Below are positions 18,801-26,017 of a DNA stretch of 33,002 nt, piece by piece. Under the pieces are notes generated by a model. It had not been told where the DNA came from. It did no database searches and saw only the letters and a list, made by a program, of their open reading frames with translations. Positions within the stretch are counted from its first letter, which is position 1, and every line of letters begins with the position of its first letter. Made by a program: the position numbers and the translations under genes. The stretch comes from a virus, in IMG/VR virus record IMGVR_UViG_3300025098_000162, positions 1 to 33,002 of that record, one strand, 5' to 3'.

Positions 18801-19793
18801 CTTACTGTAGCGACTACTAAGAGCATTACGCTCAATAATGGAGTCGCAAACGCGGCTGCTGATGTTGACGCTTATATCTATGTAGATCGTGGTGCTGATG
18901 ACGATGTGGCTATCCGATGGGATGAGGGTACTGATCGTTGGATGCACACTCTTGATGGCACTAACTATTATAACATTGTCAATGAGAACGATGTCCTATT
19001 CATCATAAATGGTGATAAGGCAGGTACAGACACGATCTCTATTAAAGAGACTGACGAGAGAACAGTTCAGTTCAAGGGTCTGACCGTTGGTACAAATCGT
19101 GGGTTCCAGTTCGATGTTGATAATGCCAATAACACTGTCGAGTTGAGCTTTGAAGATCAAGTTATCATGCCCGACTCTCTCACAGTAAAGGGCATCTCGA
19201 CAATTGAGGGTCAGCTTTTTGTCGAGTCAAATGACATTGACTTTGACTCGGAAAACGCAACTATCGGTGCTAGTATTGGTGCAAATACGATTACCCTCGG
19301 TGGTGCTAACTCTACTGTGGCTGTTGCAGGTTCACTCGTAGTTAATGGAACATCTATTGATGTAGATGGAGCTTCGGCTCTTACTGTTGGTGCAACCGTA
19401 GGTGCGAATGATCTTACACTTGGTGGTGCGACTTCTACTGTTGTTTCAGCAGGTGATCTCAAGGTTGAGGGTAATCTCGTATATGACTCATCAACTCTTA
19501 CGCTTGACGGTAATGGTGAGATTACAGTAACGAAGCCTTACCATAAGGTTGAGGTTAACAACCAAGCTAATAACTCTGAGGATCTTGTATCAATCAACGC
19601 CGCAGGTGTGGTTGCAGGTACTGTTTTGGTCTTACAAGCTAACCATACGGATCGCTCTGTTGTGGTAAAGAACACCAACTTCAAGTTAGCAGGTGATGCA
19701 GACTTTACCCTCGATAATACTGAGGACACCATTTCGTTGATCTATAACGGAACTCATTGGTGTGAGTTGACTCGATCAAGCAATAACGCTTAA
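12834..19793 (+). CDS. giant tail fibre protein 2 with Mtd-type N-terminus
   Basis: 2319 residues. TTTAAGGAG precedes the ATG. The first ~45 residues (VRRVQLRRGTTNDH, GAVGEITIDTTTKSIRVHDG) match the N-terminal domain shared with the major tropism determinant and many fibre or baseplate proteins. The shaft is repetitive: NTATLDVEDAVIRINKG, DSANLATFAG- and LRLDSALKATFAG-type units, and about three ~77-residue units with GDxWK and LTLVGN.TAT. The last ~85 residues (from TVTKPYHKVEVNN) form a non-repetitive end with VLVLQANHTDRSVVVK and LIYNGTHWCELTRS, probably the C-terminal trimer or binding tip. The stop overlaps the convergent membrane protein gene by four bases. Structural role is sure; the receptor is unknown. 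Confidence 0.9.
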   Translation: MAVRRVQLRRGTTNDHTNGGGFTGAVGEITIDTTTKSIRVHDGGQAGGFDLMRADMSNNLAVTGDINFTDDAHVIGGAINTGGDATHILDLGAANTTVRVRGTLSVANQTTQNDLLIENKVIVLADGDEGEPNSNDSIGILFTRTLDTQDPAQAQDPALLYWDEAADRFRLETNDVTEADADWRAGATGADLTLRTLYAQTSVDVNDGNITNVGQISLASITFADAGAFITVTAEDALDGKAFNLNDGGGTEYLTINTNAESTTLGVPAKTTTIRSNTVDLGTDAANDVALGVVARTGANNAGQSLTISAGSAPTGGGENLDGGDLILATGAGDGTGTASIQFQTKVSGTDTVAERMRVHTNGNVGIGENAPDTLLHISGADTATLTLENTTGGNAQDDDPSTISFKGNAQVKALAQIVGAHDGVADDDKGVLIFKPNNDADPTEALRLDSALKATFAGAVEIATSLDLTDGAINNVTTIDLDKITDRANDGIEIELQNGQASALVIDDTNGDTFLTINADANTITLGQATTLSSTLQVDGGTATIQGVEGGTASLFLNADESDDAGDNWRVQATDHATRTLAFAGENDAGNGYVDVLTLTGANTEATSSATVKGTLIVNGEIQSATDLVFQVDNDNNGDNKFSFQDGDNSEVASLTEAGILTVTGLSNLNGGIAVDTNKFTVAGDDTGNTATKGTLTVSGNTVVGVQGEGSPNLSVINNGGTTTFSVTGATGNTAVAGTTTLSNTLNIVQGVASGIVFNSDRANEADQDASLILVKDADGGTDGAFAWDDGLNTFSFSGSKLNSVLDFSVGTLATPSTTISATTGAIATAGTAPVLTLKNTTGGNGDADSPTLINFQDDDGADLARIQGSHDGGVDDTKGDLIFSTNGGGGLSEALRLDSANLATFAGNITAQDITASNGTITVGASGASIVATDADTLTITETTIVAAGNLQVNGNITGANEAKEIFVASVAEASTITLGGGGTVVSGGKLRLGSNIIENSASETTITLDANQRTTLSGDLAVVGGANGGLGATTILLGADAARHSAIKVVARTGANDGQDLTIEAGSSATNQVDQDGGDLILSSGGGDGTGTSDMVFKTKITNVDAPTTKMTLKGSGRLGLGETAPDTLLHLSNASSPTITLQNLTASQAEDGRSSVIKFVGQNNANTEGELGNITTAHDVGNATAAGKMVFSLFNSVDNAVGSVLTLDSAKKATFAKDVEITGDLIVQGDTTTINTATLDVEDAVIRINKGVAGGANANDIGIFFERGTDGNDGIFFWGDDESYFILGTTTAAHTAVDFAGSTTPSGLQIASLELRDDNATSLVIKEGANAYITFNTLNADPGAGNEQVEFGKIFTAITGSKIGNLTLANGSITDSGSAISFGDNTLTTSGLASLDGGIDVNGEVFTVSNLGATVIKNTLTLNNAGSTSDLDVQANGTSVFKVDVSALDAIVGATSTLFTNKIQATSDADDSLQLYLKDNTALGLVVSNVSDDVDFITVKTTTNSELITLVQATSISETLEVVGNATFDAEVNIEQANTNGIFFNSDLGANPSIDATLITVEGGNNKGDVVLAWDTSDNALNLNGNSQVHLQGLNGSNALTIGGALVANATITMTTAGAITATSATSAFASGTTIGNVTYSNNEIAGATDTTLTIKAETDLIFQIDSDNDGGDVQKFSFLDGAGTEIANLSEVGDLQIDGDLSVDGGDITLTGGQDTNAEIELKSDAGDDAGDSWNILATANSDQLTIGNDKADKGTYEPILTLVGNATATDTTATFAGDVLLNGGDLTVRNKVNAGHAVITLIADSAGDADGDDNGDVWKLDASDDSQTLTVFNNISGGDVAQLTLVGNGTATSGLATFAGDVTLNGSDLTITSPDATAIINIQSHLGDANGDSWKITGSDENNRTLTFSGQNTGNANYQNVLVLTANDTLTDSLATFGGEVTISGTGTNALDFSANNITIGNAIAGNTLTLGASASTVAIPGDLTVATTKSITLNNGVANAAADVDAYIYVDRGADDDVAIRWDEGTDRWMHTLDGTNYYNIVNENDVLFIINGDKAGTDTISIKETDERTVQFKGLTVGTNRGFQFDVDNANNTVELSFEDQVIMPDSLTVKGISTIEGQLFVESNDIDFDSENATIGASIGANTITLGGANSTVAVAGSLVVNGTSIDVDGASALTVGATVGANDLTLGGATSTVVSAGDLKVEGNLVYDSSTLTLDGNGEITVTKPYHKVEVNNQANNSEDLVSINAAGVVAGTVLVLQANHTDRSVVVKNTNFKLAGDADFTLDNTEDTISLIYNGTHWCELTRSSNNA
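17529..17698 (+). repeat. 170-base block shared by both fibre genes, copy 2
   Basis: Matches 11057-11226 without gaps and encodes nearly the same peptide (WDTSDNALNLNGNSQVHLQG). The high DNA identity in an otherwise diverged pair suggests gene conversion or recent exchange between the fibre genes. Confidence 0.85.
17941..18690 (+). repeat. ~77-residue tandem repeats in fibre 2
   Basis: Three to four imperfect units of about 230 bases, each carrying LNGGDLT-type, SDAGDxxGDSW-type and LTLVGNxTAT..ATFAGDV-type segments. The edges are approximate. They look like shaft modules that can change in number. Confidence 0.6.
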
Positions 19794-20257
19794 TAGCTAA
19801 TAGATCCTAGCAGGAAGATTGAAGCACTTAGTCCTACAAGCAACAGTTGAGCGTTTCTGACATGGGGATAGCTTAATCCCCAAGCATCACAGTATCTCTT
19901 GATGTCGCTTGTAGGACTAAAGATAAATGAGCCTCTGATTGTATCGACCAAACCACCTCCGACCAAGATGATCCAAAAGATGTTGAGGTCGGCTGTGAAA
20001 GGTAATGCGATCAGAGCTATTGCGTCTGGTATTCGTGGTGCAAAAGAAATCCATGCCCTTTGGTCTAGGGTGATGGTTTCTTTTTCATATTCGTAGCTCA
20101 CAGAGGCGAACACAAAGCCGAGTCTTGGGTGGTTATGAGGATAGATCCTCATGGAGTAAGATTTGACACCCACGAGCTTTTTAGCAGTTAGTAGGTGAGC
20201 GTACTCATGTATGTAAGCCCAGACGAAATAGGATAGGATAGCGTACAAAACGAACAT
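19790..20257 (-). CDS. small HExxH membrane protein, M50/site-2-protease-like
   Basis: 155 residues. An HExxH zinc motif (H17-E18-Y-A-H21) sits inside the first hydrophobic segment (MFVLYAILSYFVWAYIHEYAHLL), as in site-2 proteases (M50). Further hydrophobic segments occur near residues 78-88, 92-110 and 136-155, giving about four membrane passes. A possible third ligand is D104 (GGGLVDTIRG), in the position where M50 enzymes have their Asp; this is a guess. It is short for the family (usually over 200), so it would be a minimal core. AAGGAG precedes the start. It lies divergent to the 20373 gene and its stop overlaps the fibre 2 stop. The role in infection is unknown: processing of a membrane or virion protein, or an inactive relative. 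Confidence 0.6.
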   Translation of the reverse strand: MFVLYAILSYFVWAYIHEYAHLLTAKKLVGVKSYSMRIYPHNHPRLGFVFASVSYEYEKETITLDQRAWISFAPRIPDAIALIALPFTADLNIFWIILVGGGLVDTIRGSFIFSPTSDIKRYCDAWGLSYPHVRNAQLLLVGLSASIFLLGSISY

Positions 20258-20320
20258 GGGATCTCCTTTTTGTTTGGTTTTGTAGATATGATGGTAATAT
20301 GGGGTGCGATTTTTAGTTTG

Positions 20321-20326
20321 TTTATA
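20321..20326 (+). promoter_or_regulatory. candidate promoter before the 20373 gene
   Basis: GTTTATAGG lies 46 bases before the start at 20373, within the 115-base divergent gap. Its downstream flank (GG) matches the site at 2732. Nothing else in the gap (20258-20372) was recognised. Confidence 0.4.
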
Positions 20327-20372
20327 GGTAGAGTATAGACAACACTAATCTACACCAATGGAGTATAAATAA

Positions 20373-21308
20373 ATGAGTGACTTTACATTCAAAAAAGGAA
20401 CATTCGTTCAACTCAAGGCAAACTCAACCATTCATCTCGGTCGCCTTGAGAGGAACATCTATGAGGGAGACATCGTTGAGTTTGACGGTTTTTCACTCAA
20501 GTTCAATGGTCAGCAGACAGATATGCCAGAGCTTAAGGCAGGTTTAAAGCGAGGTTGGTTGGCTCTTGTCGAGGGTGATGTGAGTGAGCCTGTAGCAGAA
20601 GTCGCTCCTGCTCCTGTCCCTGCTAAGAAAGAGATGCCTGTTCAGACTGTTTATGACGAGGAGAGAGCAGTTGCAGAGGTTAAACCAAAGGCAGTGAAAG
20701 CCCCTAAGAAGTTCCCTCTCGTGGTCGAAAACCAAGATAACGACATTCGTCCTGTCGCTAAGGTAGAAAACAAGTCTGGTGCTGACATTGCTGGTGCTTC
20801 TAGTGCAGGCGATGGAATTGCTGAGTCTCAAGGAGCAGAGTCTGTAAGCACAATCAAGCTCAAGACAGCGGCTAATACTAAGACTGTGATCTCAGACGGT
20901 TCACAGGCGAGTGAAGAGATTTCTAAACTCGACAATATACAAGTTCCTGTGACCAAGACTGCTAATGAAGATCCTGTGGTTGAGGAAGAAGAAGCTGACG
21001 ATCTTTTTGAAATCGAGATTGAGGAAGAAGATGAGCAAGATGAGCAAGACTTAGAAAACGCTCAAATCCTTCAAGCGATTGATGGGGATGTTGATCCTGC
21101 ACAGGGAGCTGTTGCTGTCGGTAAGGACAACTCAAAGATCAAAGTTCTTCCTGGTGGGATCGAGTGGGATACCTCTAAGCATTGGAGCAAGAGAGCGAAG
21201 ATTGCCCTAGAGATGTACGGTGATGACCAAGCAACTCTTGAAGCAATCATGGCTGTTGAGACTAAGGGAGTCATCACAGCGATCCAAAAAGGCATCGAAG
21301 AAGGCTAA
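20373..21308 (+). CDS. phage protein with acidic linker, probably virion-associated
   Basis: 311 residues, no enzyme motif. Residues 1-70 form a compact N-terminal domain (FKKGTFVQLKANSTIHLGRLER, IYEGDIVEFDGFSLKFNG) resembling small beta-barrel domains in hypothetical proteins of large phages. Residues ~72-195 are an Ala/Pro/Val/Lys-rich linker, ~200-232 a very acidic run (VVEEEEADDLFEIEIEEEDEQ), and ~255-311 a helical C-terminal domain (WDTSKHWSKRAKIALEMYG, LEAIMAVETKGVI). Such a two-domain, flexible-linker layout suits a structural or scaffold-bridging protein; this is inference. GGAG lies nine bases before the ATG. The stop overlaps the convergent gene by four bases (CTAA). Confidence 0.7.
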   Translation: MSDFTFKKGTFVQLKANSTIHLGRLERNIYEGDIVEFDGFSLKFNGQQTDMPELKAGLKRGWLALVEGDVSEPVAEVAPAPVPAKKEMPVQTVYDEERAVAEVKPKAVKAPKKFPLVVENQDNDIRPVAKVENKSGADIAGASSAGDGIAESQGAESVSTIKLKTAANTKTVISDGSQASEEISKLDNIQVPVTKTANEDPVVEEEEADDLFEIEIEEEDEQDEQDLENAQILQAIDGDVDPAQGAVAVGKDNSKIKVLPGGIEWDTSKHWSKRAKIALEMYGDDQATLEAIMAVETKGVITAIQKGIEEG

Positions 21309-21676
21309 ACTCCTGTGTCTGCTCTGTATTGTTTATACCATACATCCCTTATGTTCCTTAAAAACTCTTGGAAATAAGGGATGTGGAGATCGGACTCTTG
21401 AGCGTTAAGAGATACCCAATCATGTTTTGCTGATTGGCATCTTATTTTAGTCTTGACAGCTTTAGGGTCTGAGTAATCAACGGTGATCTCGACTCCATGC
21501 ATGGAGCATGAGATCACTTGAGAGATGTCATCAAAGAGTGGTGGGTCGGGTGATCCACACTCTTTGCATATTTTCTCTAATACATCCTTAAAGGAAGGGC
21601 TTTCCATTTGCCACCAACGATAATATGAGTGTTCACATATAACCCTCTTCTTGTCCTCTACTGTAGTTATGTTCAT
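21305..21676 (-). CDS. hypothetical protein, Cys-containing
   Basis: 123 residues from the ATG at 21676, preceded by GAGAGGGG; a TTG at 21700 has no binding site. It holds ICKEC near residue 36 plus scattered Cys/His (VICEH, SCSMHG, RCQSAKH) that could bind a metal, though no known finger pattern fits. The segment SMHGVEITVDY...EFLRNIRDVW resembles LHGVHVSATFN...KFIETYREGW in the upstream gene, so the two may be diverged duplicates. The start lies inside the preceding gene (44-base overlap), suggesting coupled translation. Function not recognised. Confidence 0.6.
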   Translation of the reverse strand: MNITTVEDKKRVICEHSYYRWWQMESPSFKDVLEKICKECGSPDPPLFDDISQVISCSMHGVEITVDYSDPKAVKTKIRCQSAKHDWVSLNAQESDLHIPYFQEFLRNIRDVWYKQYRADTGV

Positions 21677-21983
21677 TCCACCCCTCTCTATAAGTTTCAA
21701 TGAATTTGTTTAGAGTATCTTTCATTGAACCCTTATATGACACACGCTTGTCAAGGACGCTTAGGGTGATGTTTTCGTAGGTGTTGAAAGTTGCAGAGAC
21801 ATGAACCCCATGTAAATTTCCTTTGATGTACCAAGGGTCGTTGCCCCTTAGAGGTTCGACCCCTTCCGAATCTTCCATCCCTAGCTCGTAAAAGAGCTGT
21901 TCTGCATAAGCGTACTTAAAGCAGTCCGAGTCTAGTAAATCGCTATCAATAAGTGTTTTTCCATTTTTCTTCGTGGTAATCAT
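21633..21983 (-). CDS. hypothetical protein, paired with the next gene
   Basis: 116 residues from the ATG at 21983, which has AAGGAGG six bases upstream; the frame is open further upstream but would run over the divergent purB start. The composition is ordinary soluble, with LHGVHVSATFNTYENITLSV looking like a beta hairpin and a C-terminal helix (DTLNKFIETYREGWNEH). It is first of a two-gene minus-strand unit, divergent from purB with a 42-base gap. The gap carries GTGTA.CC and GG.TACAC arms that could fold over the binding site. No family recognised. Confidence 0.6.
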   Translation of the reverse strand: MITTKKNGKTLIDSDLLDSDCFKYAYAEQLFYELGMEDSEGVEPLRGNDPWYIKGNLHGVHVSATFNTYENITLSVLDKRVSYKGSMKDTLNKFIETYREGWNEHNYSRGQEEGYM

Positions 21984-22025
21984 GTGTACCTCCTTATGAT
22001 TTATTATAGATAAAGGGTTACACAC

Positions 22026-23300
22026 ATGATAGCTCGATATGCTTGTCCTCAGATTGAAAACATCTTCAGCCCGATCCATCGTTTGAGGGTCTTTGTCGAA
22101 ATCGAAAGACTTTTTTGTTCAAGTCAAGGGTGTACAGACTCAATTCTTGAGGACTTCTCGAAGGTAGACCTTGATCTTCTCCTTAAAGATTTGGCTGTTA
22201 AAGAAAAAGAGACTAGGCATGAGACTGTTGCCTTCATACAGGCTCTAGGGCTTCAGATGAGTGAGGGGTCTTTGCCTTATCTTCATAAGGGAGCGACCTC
22301 ATCTGATATACTAGACACCTGTCTTGCAACACAGATGTCCACAGCTTCTGATGTTGTTATTCAAAAGATTGGGTCTCTACTTGAAACGCTCAAAAATAAG
22401 GCGATTGAGCATAAAGACACACCGATACTAGGTCGCTCTCATGGGATGTCGGGAGAGATCACGAGTTTTGGGGTTATCCTGCTTGGTTTTTATTCTGAGT
22501 GGACTCGAAACTTAGAACGCATGAAGAGAGCCAAAGAAGAAATATCTTTTGGGAAGTTTTCGGGAGCGATGGGGAACTATGTTCATGTAGACCCAAAAAT
22601 AGAACACACTATATGTAAGTCTTTAGGGCTTGATTTTGAGCCTGTTTCGACACAAGTAGTACCAAGAGATAGACACGCATACTTTATGAGCGTGTTAGGC
22701 ATTTTAGGGGCTTCTATGGAGCGTCTGTCTATAGAGGTGAGAAACTTATCTCAATCTCTCATACAAGAAGTGGCAGAAGGGTTCGGTAAAGACCAAACAG
22801 GATCATCAGCTATGCCTCATAAAAGAAATCCAATCTTGTCCGAGAACTTAACAGGATTAGCTCGTATGATCCGATCTTATGTTCAGCCTAGCCTTGAGAA
22901 TGTGTCTCTTTGGTATGAGCGAGACATGAGTCATTCGTCAGTAGAGCGTATCGCCATAGAGGACTCACTGCATCTTGTTTGCTTCGGCTTGAGCAGACTT
23001 AATGGGGTTATCGAGAACCTTTATGTAGATACAGACCGAATGGCTCATAACATAGACCAAGTTAAAGGGTCTTATTTGAGTCAGACTTGCCTACTGTTCC
23101 TCATGGAAAAAGGGTACGCTAGAAATGATGCGTATAAAGTAGTCCAAGAGATGACATTGTATGGGAAGAAAGACCTCTTTGATGTTTTACAAGGGATCAA
23201 AGAGGCAGGTCATTTGACGCAAGAGGAGTTGGATCAAATCACTTCGAGAGATCGCTTTTTAGCTAGGACTAGTTTGATCTTTTCTAGGTTCGGTCTTTGA
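22026..23300 (+). CDS. purB: adenylosuccinate lyase
   Basis: 424 residues, full length for the family. It splits adenylosuccinate to AMP and SAICAR to AICAR in purine synthesis, as a homotetramer in the cytoplasm. Diagnostic sequence: RHET (H65), GATSSDILDT (89-98), GRSHGMSGEITSFG with the catalytic-region H139, and the fumarase-superfamily loop GSSAMPHKRNP (259-269) carrying the catalytic Ser. The key residues appear intact, so it should be active. The ATG at 22026 has a modest AAAGGG site eight bases upstream. It stands alone on the plus strand; its 3' end overlaps a possible tiny convergent gene. A phage-borne copy may boost purine supply or act on a modified-purine intermediate; no purA/purZ-like gene is present in the window. 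Confidence 0.95.
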   Translation: MIARYACPQIENIFSPIHRLRVFVEIERLFCSSQGCTDSILEDFSKVDLDLLLKDLAVKEKETRHETVAFIQALGLQMSEGSLPYLHKGATSSDILDTCLATQMSTASDVVIQKIGSLLETLKNKAIEHKDTPILGRSHGMSGEITSFGVILLGFYSEWTRNLERMKRAKEEISFGKFSGAMGNYVHVDPKIEHTICKSLGLDFEPVSTQVVPRDRHAYFMSVLGILGASMERLSIEVRNLSQSLIQEVAEGFGKDQTGSSAMPHKRNPILSENLTGLARMIRSYVQPSLENVSLWYERDMSHSSVERIAIEDSLHLVCFGLSRLNGVIENLYVDTDRMAHNIDQVKGSYLSQTCLLFLMEKGYARNDAYKVVQEMTLYGKKDLFDVLQGIKEAGHLTQEELDQITSRDRFLARTSLIFSRFGL

Positions 23301-23372
23301 CTCCTCTTCTTTTTTTGGCACCTCTTCTTTTTTAGGTTTGTTCATGTGCTTAATAACTTCAAGACACCACAT
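23259..23372 (-). CDS. tiny Lys/Glu-rich protein
   Basis: 37 residues (MWCLEVIKHMNKPKKEEVPK, then KEEESKTEP...). AAGAGG lies five bases before the ATG at 23372, which is good support for so small a frame. It is the last gene of the minus-strand series after the methyltransferase. Its 3' end overlaps the end of purB by 42 bases. The charged C-terminal part has two KKEE(V/E) repeats and is probably disordered. The region between it and the methyltransferase stop (23373-23457) has two TTTATAATCT repeats on the minus strand that resemble the window's promoter motif. No function known; it could be a spurious frame. Confidence 0.35.
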   Translation of the reverse strand: MWCLEVIKHMNKPKKEEVPKKEEESKTEPRKDQTSPS

Positions 23373-23457
23373 AACGACCTCTTTTCTTCAGATTGGTTCT
23401 CTGTCTTTAAATACAGATTATAAATGAGTTATAGATTATAAAAGACTTATAAGGATC

Positions 23458-25962
23458 TTACTTTAAGAATCCGAATGAATAGACACCATGCTCAAGGCTA
23501 ATAGCAAGTTGTTGATGTTTTACTCTTAAGGACTCCCACTTTGCTTTAAGTGTTGGGTCAGTGTACCACATCTTTTTGTGTTGATAGACACTCGCATCCC
23601 AAGCGTTGAGATGGAGATAAATCTCCTTACCTTTCTCAATGACTTTTGATGTCTTAGACCTTAACTCAAAGCTCTCAACAAAAAGATCGTTTAGATCGCT
23701 CATGATCTCTTGAGCAAGAGGTGAAAGGTTAAGTGAGGGTAAGACATGGGAAAAGTAAGGGTCGCCATTTTTTGCCCATTCTGATGCGTCTACGAGATCT
23801 CCCTCATGGTGGTAGGGGATCGGATTACTCTTAGCATCTCGATAGAGGCTTCTAGCACTCTTATGCGAACCATAAAGATCAAGAGCTTCTTTACGAGTCA
23901 GCCAGAAGAAGTGATTGTGAATGTTATGGTTCTTACCTTTGTATTCAACACCCCTCATAGCAGTCATGTTATTCTTATTATCAAGGAGGGCGTAAATGTG
24001 GCAATCATCAACCCATTGTCTATAACCTTCTTTCTCAGTCTGAGGAACTAGATACTCATCATTATGGGTGATCCATGTGTCTTTACTTAATTTACGAGCA
24101 GAGTAAAGAGATATAGATCTTCTCCACCCCTCTCCTACTAAGACTGAAATGCCATGAGCATTAGAGAATGTAGTTGAAAAAAGTCCTGTCATTTGACTAG
24201 AGTTTTGAAGACTATTACCTCCACTAAGCATATAGCAGATACCCTCTTTGGCTCTATTACCACATCCTTTTTGTGCTATGGATAGTCCAGACTTCATCTG
24301 TGGCAGATCAAAGTTCTTCAACCCCTTAACTGGTTCTCGTACCCATTCAGAAGCCTTTCTTTTATCTGATGAATACAGGTATTTCTCCCCAAGAGAAACA
24401 ACTGTCTCCCCTACAGTATCTTTCAGAGTGAATTGTAGGCTTTGATTAGATTCCGTAGTACCCTCATTCCAAAGAGTAAAACTAATAGCCCAAGACCCCT
24501 TAACATCTGCAAAATGAGATGCTTGTAGCATAAATCCTCTAGCATAAGAATAACGAGCATACCAAAAAGGGCGAAACTTAGCGTAAGAACCACTCACCAT
24601 ATAAAGAATGGGTGAGAACACACCCACGCTCTTTTGCTTGAAATCGTACTCCGAAGCTACCTGCTCACATTGATAGAGAAACTGAGCATACAATTGTTGA
24701 GAACAAGCCCCTAACTTAGAACCTTTCATTGCTTGATTTACAGTCGTTCTCGCTACTCCCTTTCGGGAACTCGATCCTTTTATACAAGATGTAGCATAAG
24801 GAGGGTTGACAAGAAAAACTAATCGCTTCCCACTCTCTGCACCCTCTTTTAAGAGTTTCTTAACTGAAAGTGGAAGCACATTGTCTGTGCCTTCAAAGAA
24901 TGGACTATCCGATTCGGGATTCAGAAAGTCATACTGAAAGACCTCTGCTCCATTATTGTAATCTTCTCTTTTCATTGCCTTTACATCTGATTCTTCAGCA
25001 GTGGATAAGATCAGATCCTTAAAGTCATAGTCTCTAGTTAAGTTACCTGTACCTGCACAACAATCCCATACGATACAGTCATCTCTCCAGTTTGATCCTA
25101 GAGCCTCTTCGATAGATTTATGAGCTTCATCTACCCATAAAGTAGGTGTATAGAACGCACCTTGCCTCCTGCGTGTGTCATCTTCAATAATGCGATCTCT
25201 CATTGATAATAACTTATCAATGTCTTTTGCAGATAAACCACGCTCTCTACGCTCAAAGAATGCCCTCATAGAAGAAAGTTTTAAGGTGTACTCTTTACCT
25301 CCCAAGATGATGGTGTCTTTCTTTGAAGGATGTTCATAAGCATAGTTGCCATCTTCCTCAGAGTAAAACACACACCCAAAGAAAAGGTCTATCATCTCTA
25401 CAGGCTGATAACGATCTTTAGGGAAGATATGATCAACCCAATACTGATACATCGCACTGATGTTCTTCTCCGAAGGCTTTACCTTAATAATAGCCCCCTC
25501 AGATAGTTGCTCACAAAGTTGTTTGAGCTTCTTCCCATCTACTTCAAAAACAGACTCAAGATGCACATCAACAGATACCTTTAGATCGGGATCGGGTGAA
25601 CTAGGCCGCCTCCCCCAATCTATGTTAGCGTCTAAGAAACTTTTGATAGACTCAAAACTCACCACAAAGCAAAACTTTTCATCTCCAATGAAAATGACGC
25701 TAGGTAGATCATGCCCATTTTCTTCAAACCTCTTGCAGTAATAGAGAGCTTGAGCAAGAACACTTGATCGAGCAGTTTCAATCGTTAAGTCTGTGCCATA
25801 CTTAGCCTCAAGTAAAACCCTTACAGGTGTCTTACTTGGTGTTTCCCAATCTAAAACACCATCCGTAGCCCAATTTTGACCAGAGATTGTTGTGAAGCTA
25901 TCTCCGACCTCTTTTTCAAGAATGCCTCTTAGGAACGCATTTACATCTTGTTCTTTTCTCAT
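23458..25962 (-). CDS. type IIG-like restriction endonuclease-methyltransferase fusion
   Basis: 834 residues. N-terminal nuclease-like region: D34 and E52-A-K54 (TDGVLDW...LLEAKYG) fit a PD-(D/E)xK site. A helical spacer leads to RQGAFYTP (266-273), then an N6-adenine methyltransferase core with motif I DCCAGTGNL (300-308) and motif IV NPPY (386-389). The remaining ~440 residues would hold target recognition. This order is that of type IIG enzymes, which methylate and cut from one chain and need no partner; AAGGA precedes the start. It follows the endonuclease-like gene by 49 bases containing a perfect hairpin. Known phage uses are self-methylation against host restriction, or attack on host or rival DNA. 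If the nuclease is inactive it would be a solitary methylase. The recognition site cannot be read from sequence. Confidence 0.85.
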   Translation of the reverse strand: MRKEQDVNAFLRGILEKEVGDSFTTISGQNWATDGVLDWETPSKTPVRVLLEAKYGTDLTIETARSSVLAQALYYCKRFEENGHDLPSVIFIGDEKFCFVVSFESIKSFLDANIDWGRRPSSPDPDLKVSVDVHLESVFEVDGKKLKQLCEQLSEGAIIKVKPSEKNISAMYQYWVDHIFPKDRYQPVEMIDLFFGCVFYSEEDGNYAYEHPSKKDTIILGGKEYTLKLSSMRAFFERRERGLSAKDIDKLLSMRDRIIEDDTRRRQGAFYTPTLWVDEAHKSIEEALGSNWRDDCIVWDCCAGTGNLTRDYDFKDLILSTAEESDVKAMKREDYNNGAEVFQYDFLNPESDSPFFEGTDNVLPLSVKKLLKEGAESGKRLVFLVNPPYATSCIKGSSSRKGVARTTVNQAMKGSKLGACSQQLYAQFLYQCEQVASEYDFKQKSVGVFSPILYMVSGSYAKFRPFWYARYSYARGFMLQASHFADVKGSWAISFTLWNEGTTESNQSLQFTLKDTVGETVVSLGEKYLYSSDKRKASEWVREPVKGLKNFDLPQMKSGLSIAQKGCGNRAKEGICYMLSGGNSLQNSSQMTGLFSTTFSNAHGISVLVGEGWRRSISLYSARKLSKDTWITHNDEYLVPQTEKEGYRQWVDDCHIYALLDNKNNMTAMRGVEYKGKNHNIHNHFFWLTRKEALDLYGSHKSARSLYRDAKSNPIPYHHEGDLVDASEWAKNGDPYFSHVLPSLNLSPLAQEIMSDLNDLFVESFELRSKTSKVIEKGKEIYLHLNAWDASVYQHKKMWYTDPTLKAKWESLRVKHQQLAISLEHGVYSFGFLK

Positions 25963-25980
25963 CTTGCTTTTCCTTATATC

Positions 25981-26017
25981 TCGTAATCATACCCTGTCGG
26001 TCTTTATATGATTACGA
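25981..26017 (-). repeat. perfect 11-base inverted repeat, 15-base loop
   Basis: TCGTAATCATA (25981-25991) and TATGATTACGA (26007-26017) pair perfectly around a 15-base loop. The hairpin includes the stop codon of the endonuclease-like gene and ends about 11 bases before the binding site of the methyltransferase. There is no T run, so it is unlikely to be a terminator; it may protect or process the message. Its geometry equals that of the hairpin at 27352. Confidence 0.8.

Noticed and set aside
5840-19793. Many open frames of 60-140 codons, mostly on the minus strand, within the fibre genes
   Set aside because: They follow the codon periodicity of repetitive fibre sequence, lack ribosome sites and have Ser/Val-rich shadow composition.
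20364-20371. TATAAATA, the T4 late promoter consensus
   Set aside because: It lies between the ribosome site and the ATG at 20373, so transcripts from it would lack a leader and no other plus-strand gene follows closely.
21332-21337. TTTATACC motif on the plus strand
   Set aside because: No plus-strand gene follows for about 700 bases; it lies in the coding 3' end of a minus-strand gene and is probably chance.
21944-21955. TATCAATAAGTG, the leader element of the tagged genes
   Set aside because: It is within codons of the minus-strand gene ending at 21633 with no tag or start nearby; treated as coincidence.
23373-23457. TTATAA-rich stretch as terminator of the methyltransferase
   Set aside because: It has direct TTTATAATCT repeats but no GC stem followed by a T run; it may instead be promoter-like for the tiny downstream frame.
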